Below are positions 44,455-55,985 of a stretch of 64,000 nucleotides of DNA, one piece after another. The number at the start of each line of letters is the position of its first letter. The first letter of the stretch is position 1. This DNA is from Bos javanicus (taxonomy: Eukaryota; Chordata; Mammalia; Artiodactyla; Bovidae), in NCBI RefSeq assembly GCF_032452875.1, contig NC_083890.1, forward strand, positions 49,000,983-49,064,982, written 5' to 3'. The notes beneath the pieces were generated by a model, which saw nothing but the letters and a program-made list of their open reading frames with translations, had not been told where the DNA came from and did no database searches. Both the position numbers and the translations under genes were made by a program.

Positions 44455-44855
44455 GGAGCCTCAGTCGAGGGACACGATGCAGAATACCTGACCAGTGCTC
44501 CTCGAAACTGTCACTGTTATTAAAAAAAAAAAAATAGAGCATCAGAGAAACAGTCACAGCCAAGAGAAGCCTAAACAGACATGAAAACTGAACTCACATG
44601 AGAGCTTAGGTGGGATCCTGGACCAGAAATAGGACATTAGGTGAAAACTGGAGGAACCGCAATAAAGTGTGGAGTTCAGTTCATAGGAAGCTATCTGCAC
44701 TGGTTTGTTAATTCTGACAATTGTATCATATTAATGGAAGATGTCACAAACAGAGGAAGACTGGATATGTGCTTGATGGGTAGGGGAATTCTCTATACTG
44801 TCTTTTTAATGTTTTTGTAAATCTAAAACTGTTTTAAAATAAAATACTGTATCTG
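44455..44855 (+). repeat. Old L1 LINE 3' UTR
   Basis: Matches an old mammalian L1 3' end: ACACGATGCAGAATACCTGACCAGTGCTCC, AGAGAAGCCTAAACAGACATG, TTAATTCTGACAATTGTATCATATTAATGGAAGATG, TTGTAAATCTAAAACTGTTTTAAAATAAAA. A 13-base A run sits at about 44522-44534. Confidence 0.82.
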
Positions 44856-45005
44856 AAAAACCCCTCTAGAGTCTTCACGGAGAGTTCCGAGTGAGCTGTA
44901 GCATCCTGGGTGGGCAGAGGCAGACAGGAGTTTCCTGGGGCACCGCCAGGCACTGAAGCGGCAGTGGATGAAAGGGATAGTTGAAGAACCGGGAGTGAAA
45001 TGGAC

Positions 45006-45210
45006 ATGACGCTTGAAACAGATAACCAACAAGGGCTTACTGTATAGTGCGGGCAACTCTGCTCAACATCCTGTAATAACTTAAATGTGAGAAGAATGTG
45101 ACAAATGATAATGCGTGTGTATGTGTAACTGAATCACATTACTGTACACTCGAAACTAACACAACATTGTTAATCCAATGTAAAAGATTTTTAAAAACCT
45201 AAAAAAAAAA
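45006..45210 (+). repeat. Artiodactyl L1 3' end
   Basis: ACCAACAAGGGCTTACTGTATAGTGC, TGTGTAACTGAATCACATTACTGTACACTCGAAACTAACACAACATTGTTAATCCAATGTAAAAG followed by A-rich tail. Confidence 0.85.
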
Positions 45211-45440
45211 GCAGAAAGGGACTGAGAAGGAAGGTTGCCTTTGCTCACCACTTTTAAGAATGTAAACCCCAGAGGGAGCACACGCCTATCCTGTGTGTGC
45301 ACAGGGTGCAGGGCTGTGTGTGCTGATAACACCTGCTACGCAGGAGAATGGGCAGTTGAATTAAAGTCGGGGTATTTGCCTGCTTCACAAAGTAGAAGAG
45401 AATCTGTGCAGCGTACACACTTGCACGCAAACACACACAT

Positions 45441-45663
45441 GCTTGTGCATGCGTGTGTGCTAAGTCGCCTCAGTTGTGTTACACTCTGTGCAACCCCGTG
45501 GACTGTAATGCACCAGGCTCCTTGGTCCATGGGATTCTCCAGGCAAGAATACTGGAGTGGGTTGCCTTTTCCTCCTCCAGGGGATCTTCCCAACCCAGGG
45601 ATCGAACCTGTGTCTCCTGCATTGGCGGGCAGATTCTTTACCCCTGAGACACCTGGGAAGACC
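45441..45663 (-). mobile_element. Bov-tA SINE
   Basis: Full minus-strand copy inserted in a CA/TG-rich stretch. The head complement is at the right (GAGACACCTGGGAAGACCC). Confidence 0.92.
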
Positions 45664-45675
45664 CACACAAGCTCT

Positions 45676-45717
45676 CTCACACACACATGTACACACACAC
45701 ATGCACACACACACTAT
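45676..45717. repeat. (CA)n simple repeat
   Basis: CACACACA runs interrupted by ATGT and ATGC. Confidence 0.93.
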
Positions 45718-45719
45718 CA

Positions 45720-46884
45720 GATATGACTTAGAGCAGATGTCCTGCTTCCTTGGAGGCAGATGTTTTTGAAGGTGAGTCCGGAGCTCCTGGGGTGAGGTGC
45801 CCAACAGCACCAGGATGCAACCCCGTGTCTCTAGAGCTTTTCTTTTAAGCTGCCTCGCCGGAGGGCTCTGCACGCCGCACACACTCACCATCACACATGG
45901 GTGATCACACTCGTCTTTCTTCTCTACCAGAAAGTGACGGTCCCTTCCACCTTACTCCTCTCTGTTTTGTCCTTATTTGCATGGCCTCCTGGCATTATCT
46001 CAAAACAAACTAAAATCTCTTCCAGTTGGATCCCCGAGGAATTCCAGAGGGGAGGGTTTCTTTGTGGCTTCTGTTTGCTTATGGACTCTGCACGGTGTTT
46101 GCAAATTCTACAGTGCTGGAAAACTTCCAGACCTATTTAAATCCGTTTTCCAATTACCCAGTGCCATCGAAGATGTCACTGACTTGCAGTGAAAATCCAG
46201 AAAGAGTATGTGTGTTTGGAGTATGTGTGTGAACGTCCAGAATTTTCAGAAAGCACGTTGCTTGCAGGATCCATCTGCTAGACCGAGTTTCTGACAATGA
46301 CCTTGTGCTGTTGGCTCCTGTATTCAGAGGCTGTTGGGCCCTGACCTGGGTGAGTGGCCAGATTCCCAGTGTGGGAAAGACTTAGAACTTATTTTGGAAC
46401 TGTGCCTCTCACCATCAGTTTGGGGGCTTTCAAGATGCACAGGTGAGCCATCACTGCAAGGAAGTTATGTCTGGTCCCTCCCACCTCCGGAAAGGCTCCG
46501 AAATGTAAGAAATCTATAGTCTGATTACTTTGGGACCAGGATTTTTTTTTCATTTTCATTTTGATGAATTGCTTAATATTAGACCTGGGAGACTTCGAGA
46601 GGTGATTTCGTTGCCCGGGGCCTTTGGGGCTTCTATCTGGGGAGTGAAAAGCGTGTGTGTGGCTGCTTACCGCCCAGGGGCCTTTAGATGCCCACTGAAG
46701 TTGTCGCACTTGGAAGGGGATAAAGCCCTGGAACATCTCTCCCTAGGATATTCCGCTGTCCCCACTGGCAGAAATGATGATCCTATGGCCTAAAACAAAG
46801 TCTTATTTAGAAAGAAATCCAGCTACAGCGTATGGTCATGTGACCAGCAGTGTCCCCCCGGGGGAAAGATGCTCATCAGGGACT
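45720..46884. other. Mostly unique sequence
   Basis: No repeat or exon recognised with confidence. Several overlapping frames on both strands at 46380-46790 lack recognisable domains. Confidence 0.35.
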
Positions 46885-47055
46885 GTCTTAGTTGGTTCAG
46901 GCTGTTGTACCAAAAGTACCTTAGACCAGGTGGCTCAGAAACAGCAGACATTTATTTCTCATAGCTCTGCAGGCTTGTCCAAGATCAAGGAGCCGTCATG
47001 GTCTGCTCCTTGGCTCACTAATGGCTGTCTTCTCCCATGTCCTCCCATGGTAGTG
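46885..47055 (+). repeat. Old mammalian interspersed repeat, left part
   Basis: GACTGTCTTAGTTGGTTCAGGCTGTTGTACC, GTGGCTCAGAAACAGCAGACATTTATTTCTCA, GTCCAAGATCAAGGAGCCG, then breaks off after CCTCCCATGGTAG. The right part resumes at about 48090. Confidence 0.6.
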
Positions 47056-48080
47056 TTACCAAAAGGCGTGGGGTCTGACCACTCGCAGCCACAAAGCCAA
47101 TAAGCAGACCAGGTTGGCGGAAAGGAAAGTTGGCTTTATTTCCGATGCCGGCAACTGAGAGCGGGAAGGCAGACATCTCTCCAAAGTCAACTCCTCCGTG
47201 AACAGGCAGGGGATGAGAGCTCCATAGGTTGAGGAGGGGGCTACATGTGGAAACAGCACACTCGGCTCTGACACTCATCTTTACACTGGCCATCAGTGGT
47301 CTGACTTCCGTCATCTTGATTGCTTTAGGCACAGTAAATTTTTAGTTTTAGGGTCCATTTGTTTCCATTTCTTTGAGGACAATTCTCAGAACTGTGACAG
47401 CTTATATCATGGTTATAGTCTGGTCATCAAGTTAACTTCTTTGCCTGGTGTGGCTTTTGGGATTTATAAGACAGTTCATGGGATATGATAGCTCAGTTGG
47501 TAAAGAATCCACCTGCAAGGCAGGAGACCCCAGTTCAATTCCTGGGTTGGGAAGATCCACTGGCGAAGGCATAGGCTATCCACTCTGGTATTCTTGGATT
47601 TCCCTGGTGGCTCAGCTGGTAAAGAATCTGCCTGCAGAGCAGGAGACCTGGTTTGATCCCTGGGTTGGGAAGACCACTGGAGAAGGGAAAGGCTACCCAC
47701 AACAGCATTCTGGCCTGGAGAATTCCATGGACTGTACAGTCCAAGGGGTCGCAAAAAAATTGTACACGACTGAATGACTTTCACTTTCACAGGATATGGC
47801 TCAGAATATTATCTCTAGCTCTTGAGAGGGGAACCAAATGTTCTTGATGATGCTTAACGACTGCATTATTATTATTTAATGTCCTTTGACTATTTTCCTT
47901 GTTTCTGCATGTCTTCATTTCTCTGATTAAACTTATTCTTTGGCTAAAGTTTTCCACAGACAAAAGGCAGGCAGAATACAGGGCAGGGTGGGGGCGGTGG
48001 TGGAAAGGACCTGCTCTGTTGTGGCAGAAGTGGCGAACAGGCTGTCCGGGGTCTCATCTGCGAGGCCCTCACCCTTGTGA
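47056..48080 (-). repeat. ERV LTR-like segment, solo, right edge uncertain
   Basis: It interrupts an older repeat. Its minus-strand 3' end at 47056 reads GGTAACA (CA terminus), and an AATAAA lies on the minus strand near 47132-47140, as expected for the R/U5 part of an LTR. The sequence resembles a ruminant ERV LTR I remember only loosely. No internal retroviral genes are present. No matching TSD was found and the right edge is not fixed (between about 47473 and 48085), so the call is tentative. A Bov-tA is nested inside. Confidence 0.42.
47488..47791 (+). mobile_element. Two-headed Bov-tA SINE
   Basis: First head 47488-47596, ending GGTATTCTTGG. The second head starts at once (ATTTCCCTGGTGGCTCAGCT) and runs to the TTTCACTTTCAC tail. 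7-bp TSD GGATATG at 47481-47487 and 47792-47798. Confidence 0.92.
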
Positions 48081-48089
48081 CATAGCCGT

Positions 48090-48165
48090 CCCTGAAGGTC
48101 CCCCTCATTCTGGAAGTTAGGATTTCAGCACCTGAATTTTGGAGGGGCTCACGTTTAGTCCATTG
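48090..48165 (+). repeat. Old mammalian interspersed repeat, right part
   Basis: GGAAGTTAGGATTTCAGCACCTGAATTTTGGAGGGGCTCACG, then TTTAGTCCATTGCA, is the expected 3' end of the repeat seen at 46885-47055. Confidence 0.6.
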
Positions 48166-49002
48166 CAGGGACCGTCCAGACGCTACTGAGCCCCACGCTG
48201 TAGGCGCTTCCCTGCTGAAGTCAGAGGCACTGTCGGTTAGCAGCTGGGGTGTGGGGAACACGGTTCTACACTGAGTCACTAATGATGGGTGTTTAGGTAC
48301 CTCTGATCTGCGGACTTGGCTCACTTCCCGTTTCTTTCTCATCCATTTCCTGATGTGAAATTGTCTGCGGAAAGTGTCCCATGGTCATATACTGATGTCA
48401 TAGAATCCTTCCAAACCCCCTGCAGGAAGTGTCTACAACTATTCTACAATAAAATACATCTAAAGCATTTAAGTACCCAACACCAGCAGGGACTCCAGTA
48501 AACCGTTTTAGTGATAAAACATCTACTCACTCGGTTTATTTTTTCTTTTATTGTCCCTGCATTATTTGTGGGTTTTGCTTCATCGCTATCATCATGCCTG
48601 CTGTTTTTTTCCTTTTATTAAATTGTAGAAGGAATCATGCTAGAGACAGAGTTCCCTGAGTGACTGAGTCACATCCTGAGGATAAGTTGGGCAAGTGTTT
48701 TTTCATGTGCGTGCATGAGTGTGAGTCTGTGGGGCTGCGGATGTTGGTGGAATGACGAGAAACTGGGAGGCAATTGAGGCATGATGGGTGAAATGACTGG
48801 AAGGGTGACTGTGCGTTGATTTGCTCCTGGTGAACAAGACAGGCTCAGTCAAAGGTGTGGATTCAATTTGCTATGAGTCCTGCTTCCTTTCTGCCTGTTT
48901 CCCCCTCTCTCTCATCCCATCTCAGATTATTTTTCTGCTTGCCTCCCCAGTCAAAGCCTATGCTCAAAATATTTATTCACACTAAGGTGCAAATAAGAGG
49001 TG
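48166..49002. other. Unassigned sequence
   Basis: Nothing recognised. Confidence 0.35.
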
Positions 49003-49303
49003 TTATTGTTGTTCAGTTGCTAAATCATGTCCGACTCCTTGTGACCCCATGAACTGCAGCACACCAGTCTTCTCTGTCCTCCACTGTCTCCTGGAGTTTG
49101 CTCAAACTCATGTCCATTGAGTCAGTGATGCCATCCAACCATCCCATCCTCTGCTGCCCCCTTCTCCTCCCACCCTCAGTCTTTCCCAGCATCAGGGTCT
49201 TTTTTCAGTGAGTCAGCTCTTCACATCACGTGGCGAAAATATTGGCGCTTCAGCTTCAGCATCAGTCCTTCCAATGAATATTCAGGGTTGATTGTCTTTA
49301 GGA
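49003..49303 (-). mobile_element. BovB LINE, 5'-truncated 3' end (old)
   Basis: Minus-strand BovB 3' end with an AAC-type tail complement (TTGTTGTTCAG) and the older-subfamily reading TCTTCTCTGTCCTCCACTGTCTCCTGG. Confidence 0.9.
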
Positions 49304-49377
49304 TAATAAACAGCCTGTCAAATGAGAATCATTTTTAAATTATTTCCTCTTTTAATTAGACAATATTTAGACTATAA

Positions 49378-49537
49378 GTGGAAGTGAAATCACTGAGTCG
49401 TGGCTGACTCTTTGCGACCCCATGGACTATAGAGCCCATGGAACTCTCCAGGCCAGAATACTGGAGTGGTAGCCTTTTCCTTCTCCAGGGAATCTTCCCA
49501 ACCCAGGGATCAAACCCAGGTCTCCCGCATTCCAGGA
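49378..49537 (-). mobile_element. Bov-tA SINE, head truncated
   Basis: Tail to B-box region present. The first part of the tRNA-like head is missing (stops after TCTCCCGCATTCCAGGA). Confidence 0.88.
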
Positions 49538-50004
49538 CTGTAAACATGGTGCTAAATCGTGGAGTATCAATTATAGAATGATTGTTTGAGAAGGATTGTT
49601 AAGCCTTTGCGGATCCTGCAGAATACTAACTATGGCATACCCGACTCTACCTAAAGATTAGGTCAAGCTTGACAGAGAGGGATTTAATAAAAAATGAAAA
49701 AAGTGAAAATTAAGGCAAATATTTATTCTTGAATGCAATAGCTCAGGAAACTAGAAAACGAATGTTCCTGAATTAGGTTAATATTCCCCCCATTTCTTGT
49801 TTACCACTCAAATACAGTTCTTTAAAGTTCTGAATCACTTACTTAAAGTTTAATGGATCTGGACTTAGCCAGCAGACTATCTATTATCTCTTCCAAAAAG
49901 TCAGTCTGCTAATGCTCTTTGATGGTCTATACACAAAAAGTACCTCGCCACTTCCTGTGCAGGATACAAAATGAACTCATGAATACCTTCCTGACAGGAT
50001 TCTT

Positions 50005-50240
50005 TTAATAATTAGATTAATAATAGTCTATGTAAAGTGCTTAGAATTTAGTACAAAATAAACACTTCACAGGTGCTTACTTTTGAGTTGCACTGTCATT
50101 ATTCCAGCCCAAAGGCGCTCTGCCTGTTGGACTTTGAACAAGTTAATAGGTTTCCTTGTGCTCCAGTCACTTTCCTCTTTAGGGGAATGGAGATAATAAA
50201 TAGGTGTAGCACCTACTTTACAAGTCGGTTAGAGTTTTAG
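50005..50240 (+). repeat. MIR fragments
   Basis: Two MIR-like pieces: TCTATGTAAAGTGCTTAGAATTTAGTAC at 50027-50055 and CTTTAGGGGAATGGAGATAATAAATAGG near 50180-50205. Confidence 0.5.
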
Positions 50241-52945
50241 CCAAGAAAATATTCGTAGCCTCACTTTGAAAGCTCTGACACCCTAAACAAACGTAAGGAA
50301 GTCTCATTCAGCAGTTAGAGGACTGACAGTCCAGTCCCCGATGAGTGGGAGGAACACGTGCTCTGGAAGAGGCTTGGGAGAGGCCTTTTGAGCGTCTCTG
50401 CTGGACTCTCCACTGCCAGAGGCAAACCTTTGGTTCTTGGTTTGATGGGGCATAAGGGATGTTAGAAGGCAAGGTTGAGATTGGTCTAAATTCTCACCTC
50501 TGCCTGTTCATTCATTCAGATTTTATTTCTTGGTAGATGAGAGGGGTGGAGATGGGAGGGAGAAAGACAGAGAGATGGTTCTGCTGACCTTCTGATTCTT
50601 CTGAGTCTCAAACCAAGAGCATCTCCAAGAGCAGAGCAAAGTGGGGGTGGCGCATGTACCCCGGAGATGTCTGGGTCACAAAAGCGACCCCAGACCTCAG
50701 ATCTCACACCCTCGTTGCTGCCTCCAAGGACTGCAGGGCTGGGCTCCCGTAGGCATCACAGATAGTGTTCATAAGAGCGCTTGGAAAGCTTAATGGTTGG
50801 CCGACCTCCTGCATCTATGAGAGCGGCTGTGGAGTGCTGTGTTGAAAGCGTTGCATAACAAGCCTTTGGTTCATTAACATGCACATGTTTTCATAATCTA
50901 TCTCAGGGAATTGAACTCCCTTATTAAAACAAAGTGCAGACTCTCCAAAGCTCTAGTCCTCACTGCCCAGGTAAGACAAGGTATTTGGGCCAAGTGCATC
51001 CACCTCTATTGGTCTTAAATTTTATCTACCTCATGGGTTCGCTGTCTTTAATTACTGTGGCCACCACTGCATCGGCTTCGTTTCTAAAACTCTGTCCCAA
51101 ATGTAAACAAAATCATTCTTCTAAGTTCGTACATTTTGAGGACTAGAATCTCCTATAGGACTCTACTTAATGCCCTAAAGAATAAGGAGGGATTAGACAA
51201 GGAAACTGTAAAATGCAGAGCTCAGGCTTGTGATGGGCAAAGCCGTCATCACCTCCTCCGATGTGAGCAGAGAGGAGTATAGTATCCCAAGCATGAGTCA
51301 GCACTTTGCTCAAGCTCCTGGCCGACTTCCCAGCTCCTCACCTTCTCTGGGTTTCCTGTCTCAGACATTTAGGACGTACTGAGTCCAAGCCAGGGTCAAC
51401 AAAGAGACAGCCCGTGGCGACCCCATTCCTGGTTCTCATTTCTGGTTGGAGATGTGGGCCTTTCCCCAGGTGGCTGGCAGGTTCCTGACGATATTCACGA
51501 TGACTGAATGATCACGTAGTCCTCACACTTCTGTGTGAGCTGCTATATCTCCCTCACAAGCCTTTCTACGAAAAAGAGCAGGCAAATTCAGTGATTAACC
51601 CATCCATGCAAGGATGACAGTGACCAGTGTGGTGGCCACTCAGATCTGCTGCAGAGGCCTCAGTGACCCATAGCCCGGCCACTGCCCTCTGGACCCCTCG
51701 TGTTCCCCGGGGACCACTCTCCCTGCGTGCGGGCTGCTCTGAGCCAGCCTGAGCAGGCCGAGGGTCCTGTGCACACCCACTCCCGTGAGACACAGCCTGC
51801 TCTGCAGGAGTGAACCAGAGGCCCCGCCCTCAGCCTGGCGGGCCCTGACCTGGACCACTGCCACCTCCAGGACTCTGCCTGCCCAAGTCTTCTCCTTCCT
51901 CACCCCTCCCACATTCGCAGACCCGCCGTGTGGTCTGAAGATGCCACCTGACTTCTGGGGAGGCCTCTCTCGATAAACATCTGGGACATGGCATCCTGTC
52001 CTGGCCTTTGCTTCTCAGTGGACACACACTGACACAGCCAGTAACCAAGGAGATGTTTGGTTTCAGATCTGAGCTGTGTTTGCTGACGGAACCTGTGTTA
52101 GTTTGGAGGTTCACGTGTTTCATTCCTCCGGACACCTGCTAGGCGCTGGGCTCCCCTGGAAGCTGGGAGCTCTGGGTGAGCTAGTGAAGCAGAACCGAGT
52201 GAAATCTTGTTTCTTCTCACTGGGTTTCCCCCTCTATTTTCTAGGGCAGCTGTAACCACAAAAGGAGACATGAGCGCATAGCTGTTCCAGACTGGGAGTC
52301 CGATGCTTTAAGAGTTCAGCCAAGGTGCCTGTCCAGGTTTCGGGAGCCAAGCCATTTGGTTACTGCTTGCTAACCTAAGTGGTCAGGAGCTTCTGGCAGT
52401 AGCAAAACAAACAAACAAACAATAGCAACAGCAAACCTCACCTAGTTTGGGAAACCTTAAAATGTGGCTATTGGCCCAGGAAAGAATATGCTGATTGTTT
52501 GAGAAAGCAAAATAAAATTCCATCTGTGTCCGCAGCTGCTCTGGACACTCAGGGTACAGACGAAGCACGGGCTTCGGAGAGTGTGTGCACACGGGCAGCA
52601 GTTAACTGCGAAGAGTTCTATTTCCATAAATCTACTCAGAATTTTACACTCAAAATGATTAAAAAAATAGAAGGCTTTGAATTTGGTGTATATGTATTTA
52701 CTTTTGTTTTACAATTTAGCATGATTTTAATTTTGTAATTATTTATGAAAAGAAACTTTATACTATTTTGCACACGCAGGGTCCCTAAAGGTCTCCATCT
52801 GGTCCACAGGCGTGGCCCTCGGACAGCCAGTTCCCATCTACTCTCATGGATAGGTCCCCAGCAGTGGTTGTGCTGGTCAGTGTGGAATAACTGGATCTCT
52901 GGGGAAAAGGGTAAGGCCCACGTTTCTCTGGAATTTCTGTAAATA
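50241..52945. other. Repeat-poor region
   Basis: 2.7 kb in which I recognise only an (AAAC)n run at 52405-52422. Frames at 51566-52135 on both strands are in GC-richer DNA and show no recognisable domain. Confidence 0.4.
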
Positions 52946-52958
52946 ATATATTCTACTT

Positions 52959-53184
52959 CCTGGGGCTTCCCTGGTGGTTCCGTGGCTAAGACTCCACACT
53001 CCCAAGGCAGGGGGCCTGGGCTTGATCCCTGCTCAGGGAACTGGATCCCACATGCTGCAACTAAGACTTCACATGCCACAGCTGAAAAGAAAAAAAAGAG
53101 ATCTCTCACGCCACGAAGATCGAAGATCCCGAGTGCCACATCTGAGGCTCGGCACAGCCAAATAAATAATTAAAAATATATATA
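52959..53184 (+). mobile_element. CHR-type SINE
   Basis: GGGGCTTCCCTGGTGGTTCCGTGGCTAAGACTCC head, CTTGATCCCTGCTCAGGG, CTGCAACTAAGACTTCACATGCC body, and an AGCCAAATAAATAATTAAAA end running into (AT)n. 13-bp TSD ATATATTCTACTT at 52946-52958 and 53185-53197. An internal A-rich insertion lies near 53085-53098. Confidence 0.9.
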
Positions 53185-53349
53185 TATATTCTACTTTCTA
53201 GTGTAAAACAGCCAGGGACATCACAATAATGTTTTACAGTGCCAACAGGGACTCGAGAGGTAGCAGTAACACTGGTATCCTCAGAATTCTAATCTTGCTC
53301 CTCTGCCACGAGGCAGTCAGCTCACTGTCGGCGGGTACCAGTGTCTAAG

Positions 53350-53565
53350 GCCTTCCCAGGTGGCTCAGAAAGTAAAGAGTCCGCCTGCAATGCAGGAGAC
53401 CCGGCTTCAGTCCCTGGCTCAAGAAGATGTCCTGGAGAAGTGAATGACTACCCACTCCAGTATTCTTGCCTGGAGAATCCCATGGACAGAGCAGCCTGGT
53501 GGGGTATAGTCCAGGGGTTGCAAAGAGTCAGAGACAACTGAGCGACTAACACTTTCACTTTTCAG
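53350..53565 (+). mobile_element. Bov-tA SINE
   Basis: Full plus-strand copy ending in CTTTCACTTTT. Flanking repeat CAGTGTCTAAG at 53339-53349 and CAGTATCTAAA at 53566-53576 (9 of 11). Confidence 0.92.
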
Positions 53566-53576
53566 CAGTATCTAAA

Positions 53577-54120
53577 GCATTTTGCCAATCCAGTCTAGTG
53601 ATCAGTTCAGTGGTTAAGTCATCAGCCCAATTGTAAGGTCTTTTTTAGAGCCATGACAAGCTTTAAGTATCTAACAGACGCTGTCATTCTTGCTACAGAA
53701 AATGTAAGAATCCAGCACTTACAAGGATGCCCACCATTTCCTGGAGATCATGCATGTCCTCCTCTCCCATCCTAGTTCATTCATAAACCCTAAGAACACC
53801 TGCTTTAAAGTGACTCTATAGTAAGTCTTTTTTCTAACCTAAAAGGTCACTAAACTAAAGCAGTAGAGCCCAAGAGAAGGTTGTATAGGAAATGCAGTCA
53901 TCCTGTACTTGGAAATGTTCTTTACAAGATTCAATCAGACTATGGTGCTGATGAAGCTATTTCCGGGGCAGGAGTAGAGACGCAGATGCAGAGAACGGAC
54001 GTGTGGCCGCAGGGGTGGGAAGGGGGGGATGGCCTGGGAGAGTAGGACTGACGGGTACGCACGACCAGGTGTAAAGCAGACGGCTGGTGGGGGTCACAGT
54101 CTAGCAGCATCGCTGTGCAG
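53577..54120. other. Unassigned sequence
   Basis: Nothing recognised. Confidence 0.35.
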
Positions 54121-54238
54121 TGAAAGTGAAAGCCGCTCAGTCGTGTCCGACTCTTTGCGACCCCGTGGACTATCCAGTCCATGGAATTCTCCAGGCCAGA
54201 ATACTGGAGTGGGTAGCCTTTCCCTTCTCCAGGAGATC
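54121..54238 (-). mobile_element. Bov-tA SINE, 3' part of a chimera
   Basis: Minus-strand Bov-tA from tail (TGAAAGTGAAAG) to the middle of the element (CCTTCTCCAGGAGATC), where it switches abruptly to BovB. Confidence 0.92.
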
Positions 54239-54899
54239 TCGTGTCCGACTCTTGGTGACCCCATGAACCACAGCACGCCAGGCCTCCCTGTCGATCACCA
54301 ACTCCCAGAGCCCACCCAAACTCATGTCCATTGAGTCGATGATGCCATCCAATCATCTCATTCTCTGTCGTCCCCTTCTCCTGATGCCTTCAATCTTTCC
54401 CAGAATCAGGGTCTTTTCAAATGAGTTAGTTTTTCGAATTAGGTGGCCAAAGTATTGGAGCTTCGGTTTCAACACCAGTGTTTCCAATGAACACCCAGGA
54501 CTGAGTTCCTTTAGGATGGGCAGGTTGGATCTCCTTGCAGTCCAAGGGACTCTCAAGAGTCTTCTCCAACACCACAGTTCAAAAGCATCAATTCTTCAGG
54601 GCTCAGCTTTCTTTGTAGTCCAACTCTCACATCCATACATGACTACAGGAAAATCCATAGCCTTGACTAGACGGACCTTTGTTGGCAAAGTAATGTCTCT
54701 GCTTTTTAATATGTTGCCTAGGTTGGTCATAGCTTTTCTTCAAAGGAGCAAGCATATTTTAATTTCTTGGGTGCAATCACCATCTGCAATGATTTTGGAG
54801 CCCAAAAATATAAAGCAGCCACTGTTTCCACTGTTTCCCCATCTATTTGCCATGAAGTGATGGGACCGGATGCCATGATCTTAGTTTTCTGAATGTTGA
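54239..54899 (-). mobile_element. BovB LINE piece inside a chimera
   Basis: Minus-strand BovB from just inside its 3' end (the tail and last bases are absent) to the RT/C-terminal linker region at GAATGTTGA. The frame 54556-54353 on the minus strand encodes RRSNLPILKELSPGCS and following C-terminal residues. Confidence 0.93.
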
Positions 54900-54911
54900 C
54901 AAGGGAAGCCC
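54900..54911 (-). repeat. Probable Bov-tA head remnant
   Basis: CAAGGGAAGCCC matches, with one difference, the first twelve bases of Bov-tA in reverse. It sits at the far side of the BovB piece, as if the BovB replaced the middle of one Bov-tA. Confidence 0.6.
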
Positions 54912-54927
54912 ATATAGTTATAGAATA

Positions 54928-54945
54928 CTATACTACGTAGTATAG
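54928..54945. other. 18-bp perfect palindrome
   Basis: CTATACTACGTAGTATAG is identical to its reverse complement. It lies 17 bases after the Bov-tA/BovB chimera. Confidence 0.97.
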
Positions 54946-54984
54946 AATGGTTATAGTGTAGCATATAGCAGTAAGGTTGCAGGA

Positions 54985-55166
54985 CAGCAGAGGAAGCTCA
55001 GTGTGGGGCTCTGTGATGACCTATCGGTGGGGGAGAGGGGGGATGGGAATGGTGGGAGGGAGACTCAAGAGGAGGGAACTTATGTGTACATGTAGCTGTT
55101 TCACTTCATCGTGCCACAGAAACCAATACATTTTAAAGTAATCATACTCCAATTAAAAAAAAAAAG
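54985..55166 (+). repeat. Ruminant L1 3' UTR
   Basis: AGCTCAGTGTGGGGCTCTGTGATGACCTA, GGGAGGGAGACTCAAGAGGAGGG, GTACATGTAGCTGTTTCACTTC, CCACAGAAACCAATACATTTTAAAGTAATCATACTCCAATTAAAAA tail. Confidence 0.88.
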
Positions 55167-55767
55167 ATCTGATCAGACCAAGCATATCAGATCTCAAAAA
55201 GTGTTTCTTCTTTCTAAAAAAAAAATCTTAACATTTGTCTCTGCAGAGTCACTGGGATGCACGGGGGACTCTGGCCCCTGGGAACTCTGCGGAAGGGTCT
55301 GAATAATTCACACAAAGGGAGGGAGCAGTATTTTGGAGCTGCTTCTTACACAGGGGTTACTGCTGATTAATGAGCTGCTGCGTGTAGAAGTGACAGGAGC
55401 AGGAAAAAGCAGGGAGAGGAAGCGAGGGGCTGGGAGATGAGGTCCTCGGGTGAGGAGGGCTAGGAAGGATAAAGCTGTCTCATTAAAAATGCATGTTCTC
55501 CAGCAAACAGCCGTTCCCTGGCCTCATTCTGTGCTCCCTCCTAAACATTCCTAATCCAAAGGGCCTCTGTGAGCCCACGAGGGCACTTTCCTCTTCTCTG
55601 CTGAGTGCCTCCTCCACGTCTTTTAAGTTCTGCTGAAAACATCATCACCCCTGGGTCATGCCGGGCTGCCTGTGTCATCTTTATAGAAACAAACTTTTCT
55701 CCGTCCATAAATTTGGCCTCAGAAGCAAGAACATTAGTTTTAGAAGCTGCTTCAGCTTTCCCAGTTT
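55167..55767. other. Unassigned sequence
   Basis: Nothing recognised. Confidence 0.35.
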
Positions 55768-55985
55768 TCTTTTATTTCTTGAACTTTTTATTTTGTATTA
55801 GAGTATTGCTGATTAACAATGCAGTGATAGTTGCAGGTGGACAGCAAAGGGATTCAGCCACGCACATATATGTATCCATTCTCCTCCACACCCCGCTCCC
55901 GTTCAGGCTTTGAGCAGAGTTCCCTGTGCTGTACAGCAGGTCCTTACTGGTCATGCATTTTAAATACAGCAGCGTGTAGCACTGT
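55768..55985 (-). repeat. L1 LINE 3' end, antisense
   Basis: TTTTGTATTAGAGTATTGCTGATTAACAATGCAGTG, GTGGACAGCAAAGGGATTCAGCC, GAGCAGAGTTCCCTGTGCTGTACAGCAGGTCC in reverse fit the artiodactyl L1 3' UTR. Confidence 0.87.
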
